Shown: piece after piece, positions 1-10,017 of the stretch
Numbering within the stretch: the stretch's first letter is position 1
How the letters are laid out: each line of letters opens with the position of its first letter
DNA from: Hamiltosporidium magnivora
Taxonomy: Eukaryota > Microsporidia > Dubosqiidae
Reading direction: 5' to 3'
Length of the DNA stretch: 14,553 bases
Assembly: GCA_004325065.1 (NCBI GenBank)
Contig: PITI01000321.1
Span: 1-14,553, forward strand
Notes under the pieces: generated by a model
The model's database searches: none
Told to the model about the DNA's origin: nothing
What the model saw: the letters and a program-made list of their open reading frames with translations, nothing else
Made by a program: the position numbers and the translations under genes

Positions 1-39
1 TTAAAAAATAAATAGAAGTTATTTAGAGAAATACTTTAA

Positions 40-2538
40 TCACTTCTTTGTTTTTTTTACCTCTTTTTTACTTTTTGAAGAGTCAATTACTTTGTTTTTA
101 TTATCATCTGATACTTTCTTTTTCTCTTTTCCTGTAGAAGCAGTCTTTTTACTTTCTGACTTTGCTTTTTCATTTTTATGTTCACCAGCTTTCTTTGCCT
201 CCTTTTTTGTAGGATCTACTTTCTTGACAGGTACAGATACAACTTCTGCTACTTCTAATGTAACTTTTTCAATTACTGGTCCTTCTTTTTTATTTTTCTT
301 TTCTGTTGTAGTAGATTTAACATTTTTAGGTTCTTTAGTAGGTTCGTTTGACTTTTTCTTTGTTTCTTTTACAGGTTTAGATTTGACATTCTTAGTTTCT
401 TCTTCTGTTTTTGTATTTAATTCATTGACTTCCTTTTTAGATGAAGATTTTGCTTTTTTAGAATCTTTATTTTCATCAGTAGATTTCGCCTTTTTAGATG
501 TCTTGGTGGTTTCGTTGGATTTTTTCTTCGATTCTTTGTTTTCGTCCTCTTTTTTTTCTTCTACTAAATTTTGTTTCAATTCTTTCTTTTCCTTTTTTAC
601 TGTATTTGAGGCATTTGTTTTTTCCTTTTTACCACCTTTCTTTGTAATAGACTTACTTGTTTCTACAGTTTCATCTGTCTTAATATCACCTTCCACCTTT
701 TTATCATCAATTTTCTTTTTATTAGATTTACCCTTTTCTACACCTTTTGTTTTCCTTTCCATAGGGTCAAATAAAATTTCATTATTTAAATTAGACCCTT
801 CTTTATTAAAGAGTAAATTTGAATTTTCTAAAAATAAAGAATTTTTTTTATCTTTTTTATCTGTAATTTCTCTATCTTTTTTAATCTTCTTACTTTCTCT
901 GTTTTCTTTACTTTTTTTATTTTCTTCAATTTTTTCATCTTCTTTGATTTTTTTATTTTCTTTATTACCTCTGTCTTCTTTACTTTTTTTATTTTCTTTA
1001 ATTTTTTTACTTTCTTTAATTTTTTTATTTTCTTTATTACCTCTGTCTTCTTTACTTTTTTTACTTTCCTTGTTTACTATGTCTTCTTCACTTTTTTTAT
1101 TTTCTTTCGATTCTTTATTTTCTTTACTCCTCTTGCTTTCGTTAATTACTATGTCTTCTTTACTCTTCTTATTCTTCTTTTCCTCCTTGCTTTTTTCATC
1201 TTCTTTACTTTTTTTTAATTTTGATTTTTCTTTGTCTTCTTTATATTTTAACTTCTTGGAATTTTTTTTTGAATTTATTTTTTCATTTTTTATTTTGTCA
1301 AAGACTCTTTTGAGAACAATATCGGTGTTTTCCACTCGAATCCCTCCTTTAATATTTTTGACACGATCTTCTACCATTTTGAGTAGTGATTTTCCATATT
1401 CGTTAGTTTTTTCTTCGCTAAAATAATCAATTCTGGAGGCAATAGAGCATTTTGAAGCAATAAATCTACAGAGTTTTCCTTTATCATCAGAATTTACTTG
1501 ACTTACACCTGGTGCTTGGTATATAAATCCATATTTTGGTGTACTCGATTTTGCTTTAAGTGCTCTAAAAAGTGCCTTTTCTGCTCCAAGAACTTGTAAA
1601 GTTGAACTTGGGCATTTTGCCAAATTTAAAAGACTACCTGCAGTTGCAATTAACTTTGCAGAAAGTTTATTTCCCAAAAGTGCCAATAAATTTGGAGCAA
1701 TCTGTGTAAGTTTTTCTATCAAATAATTATTTAAATTTTCTGCCGTTTTCTGTTTTTCAATTATAATTTTATTTATGCGAGAAATATTTTTTAAATCATA
1801 AATAAAAAGTACCGAACCAACAGAAATCATATAAGAATTTAAAATATTTTCCACAAATAAATTATCTTTGATATTTTTTAAAAGTTCATTTTTTAATTCT
1901 TCATAATAAATAGATTTTTTATTAAAATTTAATTCATTTAAATTTACAGAAGAAGATTTTAGTTCTTCTTCTTTATTTATATAAAACTCAATAAAAATAT
2001 TTAAAATTTTACAATAATCGTTATTGTTATCACAGATGTTTGACAATTCTGGAAAGAAATTACTTGTAAGTTCTTTAAGTCGAATTATATATTTTGAAAT
2101 GTCTTTATCTAATTCTTCTAAAACTAAATAACTTTGAATTACAAAATTGTCTTCTTTTTTTGTGTCATATTCTATCTTGTCACGAGAATATTTATGTGAC
2201 AAAGATAATATTGATTGGTTTATGTCTGTCTGTTTTTCTTTGAGTAATTTGATTTGATTTAATCGAATGTTTCTCATTATGTCGTTGTTTGATTTTACTG
2301 AAATTTTTTCTTTACTCAAAGCAGAATGTAAAGATTTGTCACAAATAAGTGATTTTACTTTGTGAAGAGATAAAAATGATAAAAGTTCTGAACTGACTTG
2401 TCCTTGGGACAACAAATGTTGGTTTTCTAGACTTTGTGCGGGTGAAAGTGGATAAAACGAATGTAGGAATAAATTCGAGTCTTCATTTATCTTTATTAAT
2501 GCAAAGCCCATAGAATTTTCAAATAGTATCAAATCCAT
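40..2538 (-). CDS. NOP56: NOP56-like box C/D snoRNP core protein with greatly extended Lys/Glu-rich tail
   Basis: The 832-residue product is a core protein of box C/D snoRNPs. With NOP58, fibrillarin and SNU13 it supports 2'-O-methylation and processing of pre-rRNA in the nucleolus. Residues 1-65 resemble the NOP5/56/58 N-terminal domain (start MDLILFENSMGFAL). Residues 113-165 carry the family segment LSHKYSRDK followed by LDKDI and FFPEL. The Nop RNP-binding domain follows, with APNLLALLG near 281-289, GSLLNLAKCPSSTLQ near 301-315, GAEKALFRALK at 318-328 and TPKYG at 333-337. The segment SKCSIASRIDYFSE at 362-375 is typical of NOP56 rather than NOP58, which favours this paralogue. From about residue 417 to the end the protein is almost all K, E, S, N, D and T. 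Yeast NOP56 is about 500 residues, so this tail is several times the usual length. The start is supported by family alignment from residue 1 and by CCCC one base before the ATG. A long open frame on the opposite strand over the tail is only a shadow of its biased composition. Confidence 0.93.
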   Translation of the reverse strand: MDLILFENSMGFALIKINEDSNLFLHSFYPLSPAQSLENQHLLSQGQVSSELLSFLSLHKVKSLICDKSLHSALSKEKISVKSNNDIMRNIRLNQIKLLKEKQTDINQSILSLSHKYSRDKIEYDTKKEDNFVIQSYLVLEELDKDISKYIIRLKELTSNFFPELSNICDNNNDYCKILNIFIEFYINKEEELKSSSVNLNELNFNKKSIYYEELKNELLKNIKDNLFVENILNSYMISVGSVLFIYDLKNISRINKIIIEKQKTAENLNNYLIEKLTQIAPNLLALLGNKLSAKLIATAGSLLNLAKCPSSTLQVLGAEKALFRALKAKSSTPKYGFIYQAPGVSQVNSDDKGKLCRFIASKCSIASRIDYFSEEKTNEYGKSLLKMVEDRVKNIKGGIRVENTDIVLKRVFDKIKNEKINSKKNSKKLKYKEDKEKSKLKKSKEDEKSKEEKKNKKSKEDIVINESKRSKENKESKENKKSEEDIVNKESKKSKEDRGNKENKKIKESKKIKENKKSKEDRGNKENKKIKEDEKIEENKKSKENRESKKIKKDREITDKKDKKNSLFLENSNLLFNKEGSNLNNEILFDPMERKTKGVEKGKSNKKKIDDKKVEGDIKTDETVETSKSITKKGGKKEKTNASNTVKKEKKELKQNLVEEKKEDENKESKKKSNETTKTSKKAKSTDENKDSKKAKSSSKKEVNELNTKTEEETKNVKSKPVKETKKKSNEPTKEPKNVKSTTTEKKNKKEGPVIEKVTLEVAEVVSVPVKKVDPTKKEAKKAGEHKNEKAKSESKKTASTGKEKKKVSDDNKNKVIDSSKSKKEVKKTKK
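940..1062 (-). repeat. Duplicated coding repeat inside the NOP56 tail
   Basis: Residues 493-509 and 517-533 are the identical 17-residue string KKSKEDRGNKENKKIKE, offset by 24 residues (72 bases). The DNA copies are 1012-1062 and 940-990. Looser versions of the same K-S-K-E-D theme extend on both sides (for example EDIV at 461-464 and 485-488). This points to expansion of the tail by in-frame tandem duplication rather than fusion to another domain. Confidence 0.85.
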
Positions 2539-2547
2539 TGGGGTTGA
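2539..2547 (-). promoter_or_regulatory. Microsporidian-type CCC signal before the NOP56 start
   Basis: Read on the minus strand the sequence is CAACCCCAA directly followed by the ATG, so CCCC ends one base before the start codon. A C-run at this place is a described start-proximal signal of microsporidian genes. The PDI gene in this window has almost the same arrangement. No other C-run lies in the AT-rich upstream sequence. Confidence 0.65.
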
Positions 2548-2739
2548 ATTTTTTTACAATATAAGAGATTTCAAATATCTGAAAATGTTAAGAGAATGAA
2601 AATATTCAACAAGAAGTCTAATAAGTTATAGGAAGTTTAAAAATTAAATTCTTTCAATAAAAAAATTGAAAAATTATTTATTGTTAAATATTAAATGAAA
2701 ATTTAAAATATCTTCCAATTTTTTAAGGAAATACTATAT

Positions 2740-3500
2740 TAGATTTTATGTGAGATGAAGGAAGGAAGGATGTCTACAAAAGAAACTTTCTGCATGGCAA
2801 TGAGTGTGTCAAACTGGTATGAGGTCATTGTTAAGATTCTTGGTGGGAATAAAACCAAACAATATTTTCAGTTATCTTATGGAAGTTGCATGAGTAGGAG
2901 AGGTCTACGAAATGGTGAAACTTTTTCTAGCAATTTATTTGTAGTTTTTTATGTAACCAGATTGCAGACCGCAGCTGAACATGTAGGTAATTGCCATGTA
3001 AAAGCATGGAAACCCAGGCTCGCTCACTCGGGTTAGAAGACTTAGCGCCTGGGAGATATAAAAATAAAACCCTTTAAAGCCAGGAGAGCTAAGTAGCAGG
3101 TTATACCTGTTGGTATGACATTGCACTGTCTAGGTGGACCCCATGTAAATCTCTGAAATATATCTTAGCTAGAAGTTTATTAGGTTTAGAAAGTGTAGAG
3201 TAAGTGGGAATGCTGCATAGTCTTAAGGGAGACCGCGAGGCTTCGATCACATTACATGCAACAGACGTTAACGAACTCCGGGTAACTGCCTCGCCTATTC
3301 ATTGAATTCTACACACCTGGTAGATGTAAAACATCGAGATCTAGGTATCGCAGGGGGTACTGATGGACTTTTGGATAGCAGTTATTTATATTAAACTAGA
3401 ACTGCGTTAATGTCATCAAAACAAATATAACACTTGCTAGTGTTTTGAAAAGATAAGATATTTTCAAATTAATGGAGATATATAATTTTAGACTAAACGC
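2740..3500 (+). repeat. Dispersed GC-richer element, copy A (youngest-looking, near complete)
   Basis: This block is clearly richer in G and C than its surroundings; 3001-3060 has 31 G or C in 60. It aligns along most of its length with 11195-11900 (copy B), and its end aligns closely with the reverse complement of 14461-14553 (copy C). Several stems are visible: CCATG 2994-2998 with CATGG 3005-3009; CCCAGGC 3013-3019 with GCCTGGG 3047-3053; CAGG 3097-3100 with CCTG 3106-3109; GCGAGGC 3235-3241 with GCCTCGC 3288-3294; and GATG 3323-3326 with CATC 3332-3335, inside a second helix 3315-3320/3341-3346. A 93-codon frame at 2755-3036 has no recognisable product, and its ATG is GTG in copy B, so I do not call it a gene. 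Ends are uncertain by some tens of bases. It could be a solo LTR, a SINE-like or MITE-like element, or a multicopy noncoding RNA. Confidence 0.75.
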
Positions 3501-4200
3501 CAAGTGCAAAAAAAAGGTTTCTATGATCTTGTAATCACATTGAATCACATAATAAACTTCTCTATTCTACAATTTTTTATACTGTTGCTTTTCTGATCTT
3601 TACTATGATATTAATCCATCGAATTTTTATTTTACTCTTATATAGTTTATTTTAAAAGTAATTGTGGATCATAACTTCAGATGTACCAGCACACTTTCGC
3701 GTTATAAACCAAAATAACCATCAAATCTGATTATAATAAGATTTTAAAATCACTCGGCTTTTAACAATGTAAAGTCCTGTAGAATCTTTAAAATCAGGTA
3801 AAACCATATAGGCTTCGCGTTTCTGATCTATATTGACAGAAACAGGGTTCTTAAGGCACGCAGATTTGTTGGCTGTATTCAACGATAAAAAAAAAATAAC
3901 CTGCTTTATCTATCTGATAATTAGTGTACTTTGTTTCTTTCTACACTTAAGAAACAATAATAATATCTTATGTTTAATTAGTCCAAAAATACGCCTTCTT
4001 ATTTTAAGCGGAAATTAAAATGGTTTTGCTTTAGAACTTTAAAGTTTTTACTTGCATTTCTATCGCGGTATAAAGACATCTCTCAATTCAATTCTTTGGT
4101 TAAAAATATCGTAGTTAACCTTACTTTATTCTTATATTATTTTATTTTTTGAAAAATAGAATACCGAAAAAAAAGCTAGATATTGAATTCTGAAAGTTTA
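3501..4200. other. Gene-poor AT-rich stretch, nothing assignable
   Basis: Frames are short and interrupted. A minus-strand stretch of about 45 open codons around 3727-3860 and a 61-codon plus-strand frame at 3833-4018 show no family motif. The block may hold more decayed transposon sequence, since it lies between two mobile elements, but I see no specific match. Confidence 0.6.
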
Positions 4201-5600
4201 AATGACAAACCGAGAGCGAGATATTTCTTTTAAGCTAAATAAAGATATATGTATTGTTTGTAATAAATCATATCAATCCTATGTGGATGCATTATAAAAC
4301 GTGGTTATGAAAGAAACTATCCTCTGAAGAACTCGAAATATACTGGTATTTCATGAGAAAATACATATAACTTTAAAACGTGGGTTTAATTCTCAAAAAT
4401 AAATGTTTAAGAGGTTAAAGCTTGGCAAGAAACAGAAGCCTGAGCTAGTTTCTATGTGACTTATTTTTTTTGCAAAACGCGGAAAACGTTTTACAGACGG
4501 TGAATCAATCAAAGATTATATGATTGTTGAAACATTATTAATGCGTCTAAAAAAATTGTGCTTCTAAAAATATTTGCTAGTTTTCCACATAATAGTGATT
4601 TTAATGATCGAAATTGCAGATGGTATAATGACACTGTTTTCTATACTAAAAAACCCAACCTGAAATAGTTCTTTTATCCCTGGATGGCTTAAAACATGTT
4701 TCGAATGTAGCACAGAAGTTGCTTTTTATCTAAGAATAAATCTAATTTGGACATATGCAAGCGCTACAAGCCGTTCATGGTTTTAAATCCAACAACTAGT
4801 GAAGATAAATTTCAATAAGTGGGAAAATCTGTTGCATAGAACAATCTTTTACAAAAAAACTTGAAGTGTGTTGGAACTGATGCCAAAAAAATAAAGATGA
4901 CATCGCTTTCTTAACAAAATTTGTAAAAATAACTGGCATCTATTACTGGCCTAAAAAATTATATTAATGAAAAATAATCATTGTGTAGATAATGCTTAGA
5001 CACGTCAGGAGTTTTAGGACCGATAATCTTAACTGTAAACCATTTCAAATTTCATTCACTCAATTATCGTTAATTCCGTGTGTTAATTTAATCATTCGAG
5101 AAAAGGATTTACCATATTTTATTGGTATTCGCTGACTTGGCTGTGGGAAAGTTTTGATGCTATCTTCAAAACTTAGAAAAATCATCAAAATATTTTTACA
5201 TCAAAAGAATTGCTTCATTGTTGAGTTCGAAGTAATATATGGCTATAAAATTTATCTTTTGATACAAATTTAATTAAGCATATAAATATTTTTGATTTAA
5301 ATTACAAGGAAAAAACAATACTGTTGCTAATCCACTCTTATTGAATCCTTTTGTTTAAAACTAGTTTGGTTCAAATTAAATCAAAAAAATGTTTAAATTA
5401 TGGCAATACGTACCAAAAGCCAGGTTTATACAGAGAAACACTTTAAAAGGATTTTGCACTAAAACTTTAAAATACTATGAGATTAAAATTTGATTCTCGC
5501 CGTCCGAATTTTGATTCAGCAGCAAAATTTATTGAAATTTTTTATCTTATTTTTTTACTGCTGATGTTAAATTTTACTCAAAAACTTCCATTGGAAATAA
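4201..5600 (+). pseudogene. hAT-superfamily transposase relic (ZBED5/GTF2IRD2-like), heavily decayed
   Basis: No single frame is open, but pieces in the three plus frames appear in the order expected of this transposase family. They are: a zinc-binding start CIVCNKS near 4251-4271; AKRGKRFTDGESIKDYM near 4473-4523, matching the conserved KRGKPFTDGE.IKECM block; LLSLDGLKTCFECSTEVAFYLR near 4672-4737, at the LALDES..DTAQL position; MVLNPTTSEDKFQ near 4779-4817, at the TTGEDIF position; VGTDAKKIKM near 4870-4900, at the TTDGA position; DLPYFIGIR-stop-LGCGKVLM near 5107-5160, matching LPYHTEVRWLSRGKVL with the tryptophan codon now TGA; and a LQGKNN piece near 5303-5320. About ten stops and shifts break it, so it cannot be active. 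No terminal inverted repeats or target duplication were resolved. The family is common in animals, so transfer from a host is plausible. Confidence 0.8.
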
Positions 5601-5649
5601 TCATGGAAATTATGTGATATTTTAAAAGATAAATATTCAACTCAATTCC

Positions 5650-5835
5650 TCTATTTATCCCCGGCACTACAGCTCTGCACGAGCGTTGGCATCTCTCTGT
5701 AATACCGCCCACCGGTCTTTTTCCAGTGGGTTCGTTTACTTTTTCGGGTTTCGTAACAAGGTGGTTTTAAAGGGTGACTTGGTAGCGCTACGCCCAACCC
5801 CAATCTGGAGGACAGTCCTTTTAAATCGCTTCTTA
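5650..5835 (-). mobile_element. GC-rich transposon fragment, probably LINE-derived
   Basis: This short island contrasts sharply with the AT-rich flanks. Read on the minus strand, one end encodes DRWAVLQRDANARAEL followed by a stop, which resembles the usual C-terminal end of non-LTR reverse transcriptases (DR..W..IV.EA.A..GL-stop). The matching end of the LINE relic at 10020-10060 has the same plus-strand layout, with GGCRCTACAGC followed by a GGC-CTCT segment. The rest reads RFKRTVLQIGVGRSATKSPF in another frame and resembles leader sequence I associate with animal LINEs. A 106-codon frame at 5651-5971 spans it but mixes this fragment with unrelated AT-rich sequence, so it is not called as a gene. 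The class assignment is tentative. Confidence 0.4.
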
Positions 5836-5989
5836 CGACAAACAAGAAATATTCCAAGCTAATTCTACATCCGGTATGATAATTTATAGTATAAAATAAT
5901 AACAAATTTATTGGTGACTTAAAAAAATGATTAAACTTAAATTCACCTTCCTTTTTTACAGATTCATTCATGAATTATCATAATTATAA

Positions 5990-6755
5990 TTCTTTTTCTA
6001 AAGTTTATGTGCATTTTTTATTTTATTTCCTTTCTATAAAACATCTATTCTACAAAAAAAATAATCATGACTGGTCGAATAAAATGTTACATAAGTCATA
6101 ATTTGAAGTTTCTTTGCTGTTATATAAAAAGTTCGATATTAACAATTATTCTTGAAGATGATTTTGATTTTCATATCTGCTTAAATTAATCCATACTAAT
6201 AACAACCAAAGAGAAATTATATAATTGATTTAATTACCTTTATATCATGCAGCTCAAAAAAAACTGCTTTTACACACAAAGAAAATGCTTTACACGAACA
6301 AGGACTAAAAAAATAAAAAAATTGGAATGATATAGAAATATATGGCAAACATAACATGACAAGCAAAAAATAATGAGTTAAATCAAAAAAAAAATAAAAG
6401 TAAATCGGAAAGATTAAGAATGATAGGCAGATTCAAAACCATCTTGAATTTTTATAAATAATTATAAGAGAGGCTATAAATCTGTATTTGAGAGCCTAAA
6501 AATGTATACGCGTATAAGAACAGACGAACTTATAAAATCCAAAATAAAAAAAATTAAGAAGTTATAAATGAAGCAAATTAAGCTAATATAGATAAATCTA
6601 CGAGATGATCTTTTTTTTGTATATAAGATTGGCTTCATTGTACGAGTTACAATAATATTGAATAAAAAAACGTGAGCTGTCAAATTATATGAAATTTACA
6701 AAAGTGTTAAAAATATCAAATTTTATTTTATATTCTTGTATTTGTCATATTTTAT
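5990..6755. other. AT-rich spacer with no recognisable gene
   Basis: Both strands are crowded with stops. A 69-codon minus-strand frame at 6474-6683 is composed mostly of I, F, L, S and R, as expected of random AT-rich sequence, and has no C-run before its start. The right end may include the promoter of the broken LRR gene, but no specific motif is visible. Confidence 0.6.
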
Positions 6756-6761
6756 CATAAA

Positions 6762-9133
6762 ATGAAAATTTTAATTCGTTCATTGCAAAAAAATATTATG
6801 AATGCTATATTTTTAAACACTTGGATTTTTGTTTTTTATATATTATTTATATCAATGAATATGGTTTTTTCTCATACTTTTAGATATGTTTTAAAATAAA
6901 ATGAAAATAATGAAATTCTATTCTTTCGAGAAGAACAAAAAAACCAACTGGCTGATAAAGAAACATGTGAGGAGCATAGATTATCTCTATTATCGGAGCT
7001 TAATCTTGAACCAAATTGTAATCAAAGACATGTATTTACATATAAAAAAGGAAATTTTATTAATTTCGATCTTTGAACCAAATTTTACAATCAAATACAA
7101 ACGAAAATAGCCAACAATGTGGAATTATAGAATCTGATTTTGAATTATCTTATTTTTTAAAGTTATCTAAAGATATATTAGAAATATCAGATAATCTAAA
7201 CAATTTTAAATTCAAATGTATGCTGACAGTTTTAAAATGTTTGAAAGCTGTAAAACATAAAAATAATGTTAAACTTTTACAAGCTTTTATTTACACAGAT
7301 CTTGTCTTTAAAGATTTATCTAATTCAAAAAATAACTGTATGAATTTGGAATAAATATTAAGTTCGGGATTTCTGCAAGATATTGATTATTATATTAAGA
7401 AAGATTTTATATCTGCTTTTTTGAATATTTTTATGATTCAATTTGAATTTCACAATGAGAATTTAATTTTGTTGGAAATATTAAAGAATCTTTTGAAATC
7501 TCACTTTTCAATATCATATTCTATATAAAAACGTATTAATTAATAATTATAAAGTATTTTATAACTTGGAGAACATATTGAAAAACCCCCGTAATTTATC
7601 TATTTTAGGAATTTTTTTAAAAGAAATAAATATAGAGTCTTTGATACTTAACTTTGAAAATAAAACCACTGAGTCGGTTATTGATTATAATTTCTTAATC
7701 CTTTCAATCGAAACATTTGAATCGATAACAATTTTCAATCTATAAGATCATTCTTCAAATTTTTATTAGAATTAAATTCCTCTATCGATAAAAATATTGA
7801 ATTTTTAAGTTTAAAAAATCTTTTAGTTCCAAAAGATACTTTAGCTTTATTATTGAAAAAAAAAGAAGAACTTGATGGTTTGGTGTTGCATGATGTTAAG
7901 ACTGTTGAAAATCTTAGTTTTATAGATGAATGTTTGAATTTAAACGGAAAAATAGATTATGTTGATTTTGAGAATGTTGATATTAGTGAGAATCGGTGGA
8001 AATTGTTTTTTGATGAATTCAAAGTCAGTAAGCTTATACTTAAACTTGGTTATGGTAGCCGAAACTTCATAGATGAATTTATTAAACTGAAATCAAATAT
8101 TTATATATCGTACTTGTCTTTGAATTTGAATTATTACAGTATGACAGAAGAATTTTGCAGGTCGTTAATGTTGTTTGAAGAATTGGAAACACAAAAACTT
8201 TATGATTATAAGGTTAAGGAATATACAGAGAGTTTTTTTATATATACTATCGAAAGAATGAAATATTTGGAAGATCTAATAATTCCTAGATCATCATATG
8301 AAGTCACAGATGATTTTAAGTTCTATTTGCAAAATTGGGAAATAAGAACATTTCATTTAGAGAATATTTAGTGACGAGACAAAGCTTCATCAAAATATTT
8401 TTTCGAAAATCAAAAATCGCTGACTGAAATCATTTTGATAAATTGTGAAATACAATATCTTGATATGGACAAAATTTTCGAGTTAGAAAAATTAGAAACA
8501 CTCAAAATAAATAATTGTTATGTTCATAATTTTCATTCCGACGATTTGATATGTTTCTCGTCGAGAAACCTTAAATATTTGGATTTAGAAGATAAGTCAG
8601 TTGATTTATCAGATAATTCTTACTTTCTAAGTGAATTAAATTGTTTGGAATATTTACGCGTATCTCATTCGATTCTACCCCTAGACCATCTAATAGACTT
8701 AAATAGAAAAAGCCACTTAACTTTAAAAGCTCTGATTTATGAACATATCCGACTAAATGTTTGGGATTTGATGGGTATAGAAAAACTAGAGGTTTTGGAG
8801 AAATTGTCGTTTCAATATTGCACGTTTTTAGATACTGATTCTTACAACTTTAAAAATTATTACAAATTTTTTCACTCTTTATAAATTTTAAATATTTCAG
8901 GGGCGAAGATAAGTCTGCAAGATGTGAAATATATAAAAAAATTTAAAAAACTAAAGAATATATCAATAGTATATAGCAATATGGAGCTTCGTTTAAATTC
9001 AAATTTGTTTCTATCGTTACCTTTAAACGAACTCTATATAACTGATCAAAATAAAAAATTATTAGATAAACAGAGAATTAAAGACTGTGTTTATGAGTAT
9101 AGCTCGTTGCGTGTAAGAATGTGGGATAGATAA
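6762..9133 (+). pseudogene. Broken gene for a secreted leucine-rich-repeat-like protein
   Basis: A start at 6762 gives a hydrophobic N-terminus suited to secretion (MNAIFLNTWIFVFYILFISM from residue 13) and then TAA at 6897. The same frame continues as protein-like sequence to TGA 7074. The reading then moves to frame 2 (about 7070-7525, crossing TAA 7352 and ending at TAA 7526), to frame 3 (about 7551-7742, containing ESLILNFENKTTE) and back to frame 2 from 7721 to 9130, interrupted by TAG-TGA at 8369 and TAA at 8882. The later part has spaced leucine-rich motifs such as LETLKINNC, LKYLDLED, LEYLRVSHS, LEKLSFQYC and LKNISIVYS, each about one LRR turn. Large families of secreted LRR-like proteins are known in several microsporidia. 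The lesions (at least five in-frame stops and two shifts) suggest a dead member. Because NOP56 and PDI have no internal stops, stop-codon reassignment is not a good explanation. Exact family unknown. Confidence 0.75.
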
Positions 9134-10015
9134 AATATTTGTATTTCATTTCTTTTTATATGCTACATTTTTTTTAAAAAAATAATAATTTTAAGAGTAA
9201 AAGTATAATTTACAATCCACAATTTGTGAAAAAAATATTTTATATTTGAATTTCATTCTAAAACATGTAAATTTTACTTAATTTTTCCATACCTTTTACC
9301 CAAAAAAATCATAATTCGATAAAATTTTAGCTAATAATTCATTTATTATGAAAAAATAATGCGATAGCGTTTATTGAAACTGAATTACTTCGTGTTATTC
9401 GGATAAATCTGTTGAAATTAAAAAAGACATGGGAAATAATAATTTGGTCAGTTATAAATACGCATCATGTTGCTATATAATCAATTAAAATATAACCCAG
9501 TTACTTGACAAGGCTATATACATCGAATTATCTAACATGAATGAGATATTTAATAAATTATAAGTCCTATTATTGGTTTTTATACATATAAATATACTTA
9601 AGTTTTAAATAAAAATGTCCTTTCACAATAATGTTTTCTTTACTTTGAAAGAAAAAAGCGGTAGGGAACGTAAATCCAAAGTGATCATCATCTAGATCTC
9701 AATTTTAAATTAAGCATTGAAATAATATTTCATGTAATGCCTTGAGATGGTTTTTTGTTATAGTGTGAGCTGCAACCTTGAGAAATCAACTAGTCATCAA
9801 CATGTTAAAAAAATATTATTAGGATTACACAACTAAAAATTATGAAATATTTCACTGGCTCTAACAATTCGATTTGAATAAAACGAAATTCCGTTAAAAA
9901 TTGCAAATATTAAATTTAATATTATAAAAGATGCTTAAAGCCTAATCCTTTATCAAATCTTTAAAAATGGTTAGTTTAAAAAAATGTATAGAAATCAAAA
10001 TACTCTACAAAATTA
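9134..10015. other. Gene-poor AT-rich stretch, nothing assignable
   Basis: No open frame of useful length and no familiar motif on either strand. A short stretch around 9615-9690 reads FHNNVFFTLKEKSGRERKSK before a stop and may be a remnant of a coding sequence, but I cannot place it. Confidence 0.6.
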
Positions 10016-10017
10016 CT

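Noticed and set aside
92..1426. 444-codon open frame on the plus strand
   Set aside because: It is antisense to the Lys/Glu-rich NOP56 tail; its F/S/L-only composition is the mirror of AAA/GAA codons and has no domain.
2755..3036. 93-codon frame inside dispersed element copy A, and the 63-codon frame opposite it
   Set aside because: No recognisable family, no C-run start signal, and neither start nor frame is kept in copy B.
3190..3300. Possible large-subunit rRNA fragment (GTGTAGAGTAAGTGGG and GGGTAACTGCCTCG resemble conserved 28S strings)
   Set aside because: The two matches are short and in the wrong order for 28S rRNA, and surrounding sequence does not follow any conserved rRNA segment I know.
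3727..3860. Minus-strand open stretch that looks protein-like
   Set aside because: Only about 45 codons, no start or motif, and could not be tied to the neighbouring hAT relic.
5651..5971. 106-codon minus-strand frame
   Set aside because: It begins in AT-rich spacer and runs into a transposon fragment; composition changes abruptly and no domain spans it.
6901..7110. 69-codon plus-strand frame
   Set aside because: The other frame (from 6762, across one stop) is more protein-like and carries the signal peptide, so this is a shadow of the LRR pseudogene.
6762..9133. Alternative genetic code or readthrough to explain stops in the LRR gene
   Set aside because: There are frameshifts as well as stops of all three kinds, and the two intact genes use TGA and TAA as ordinary terminators.
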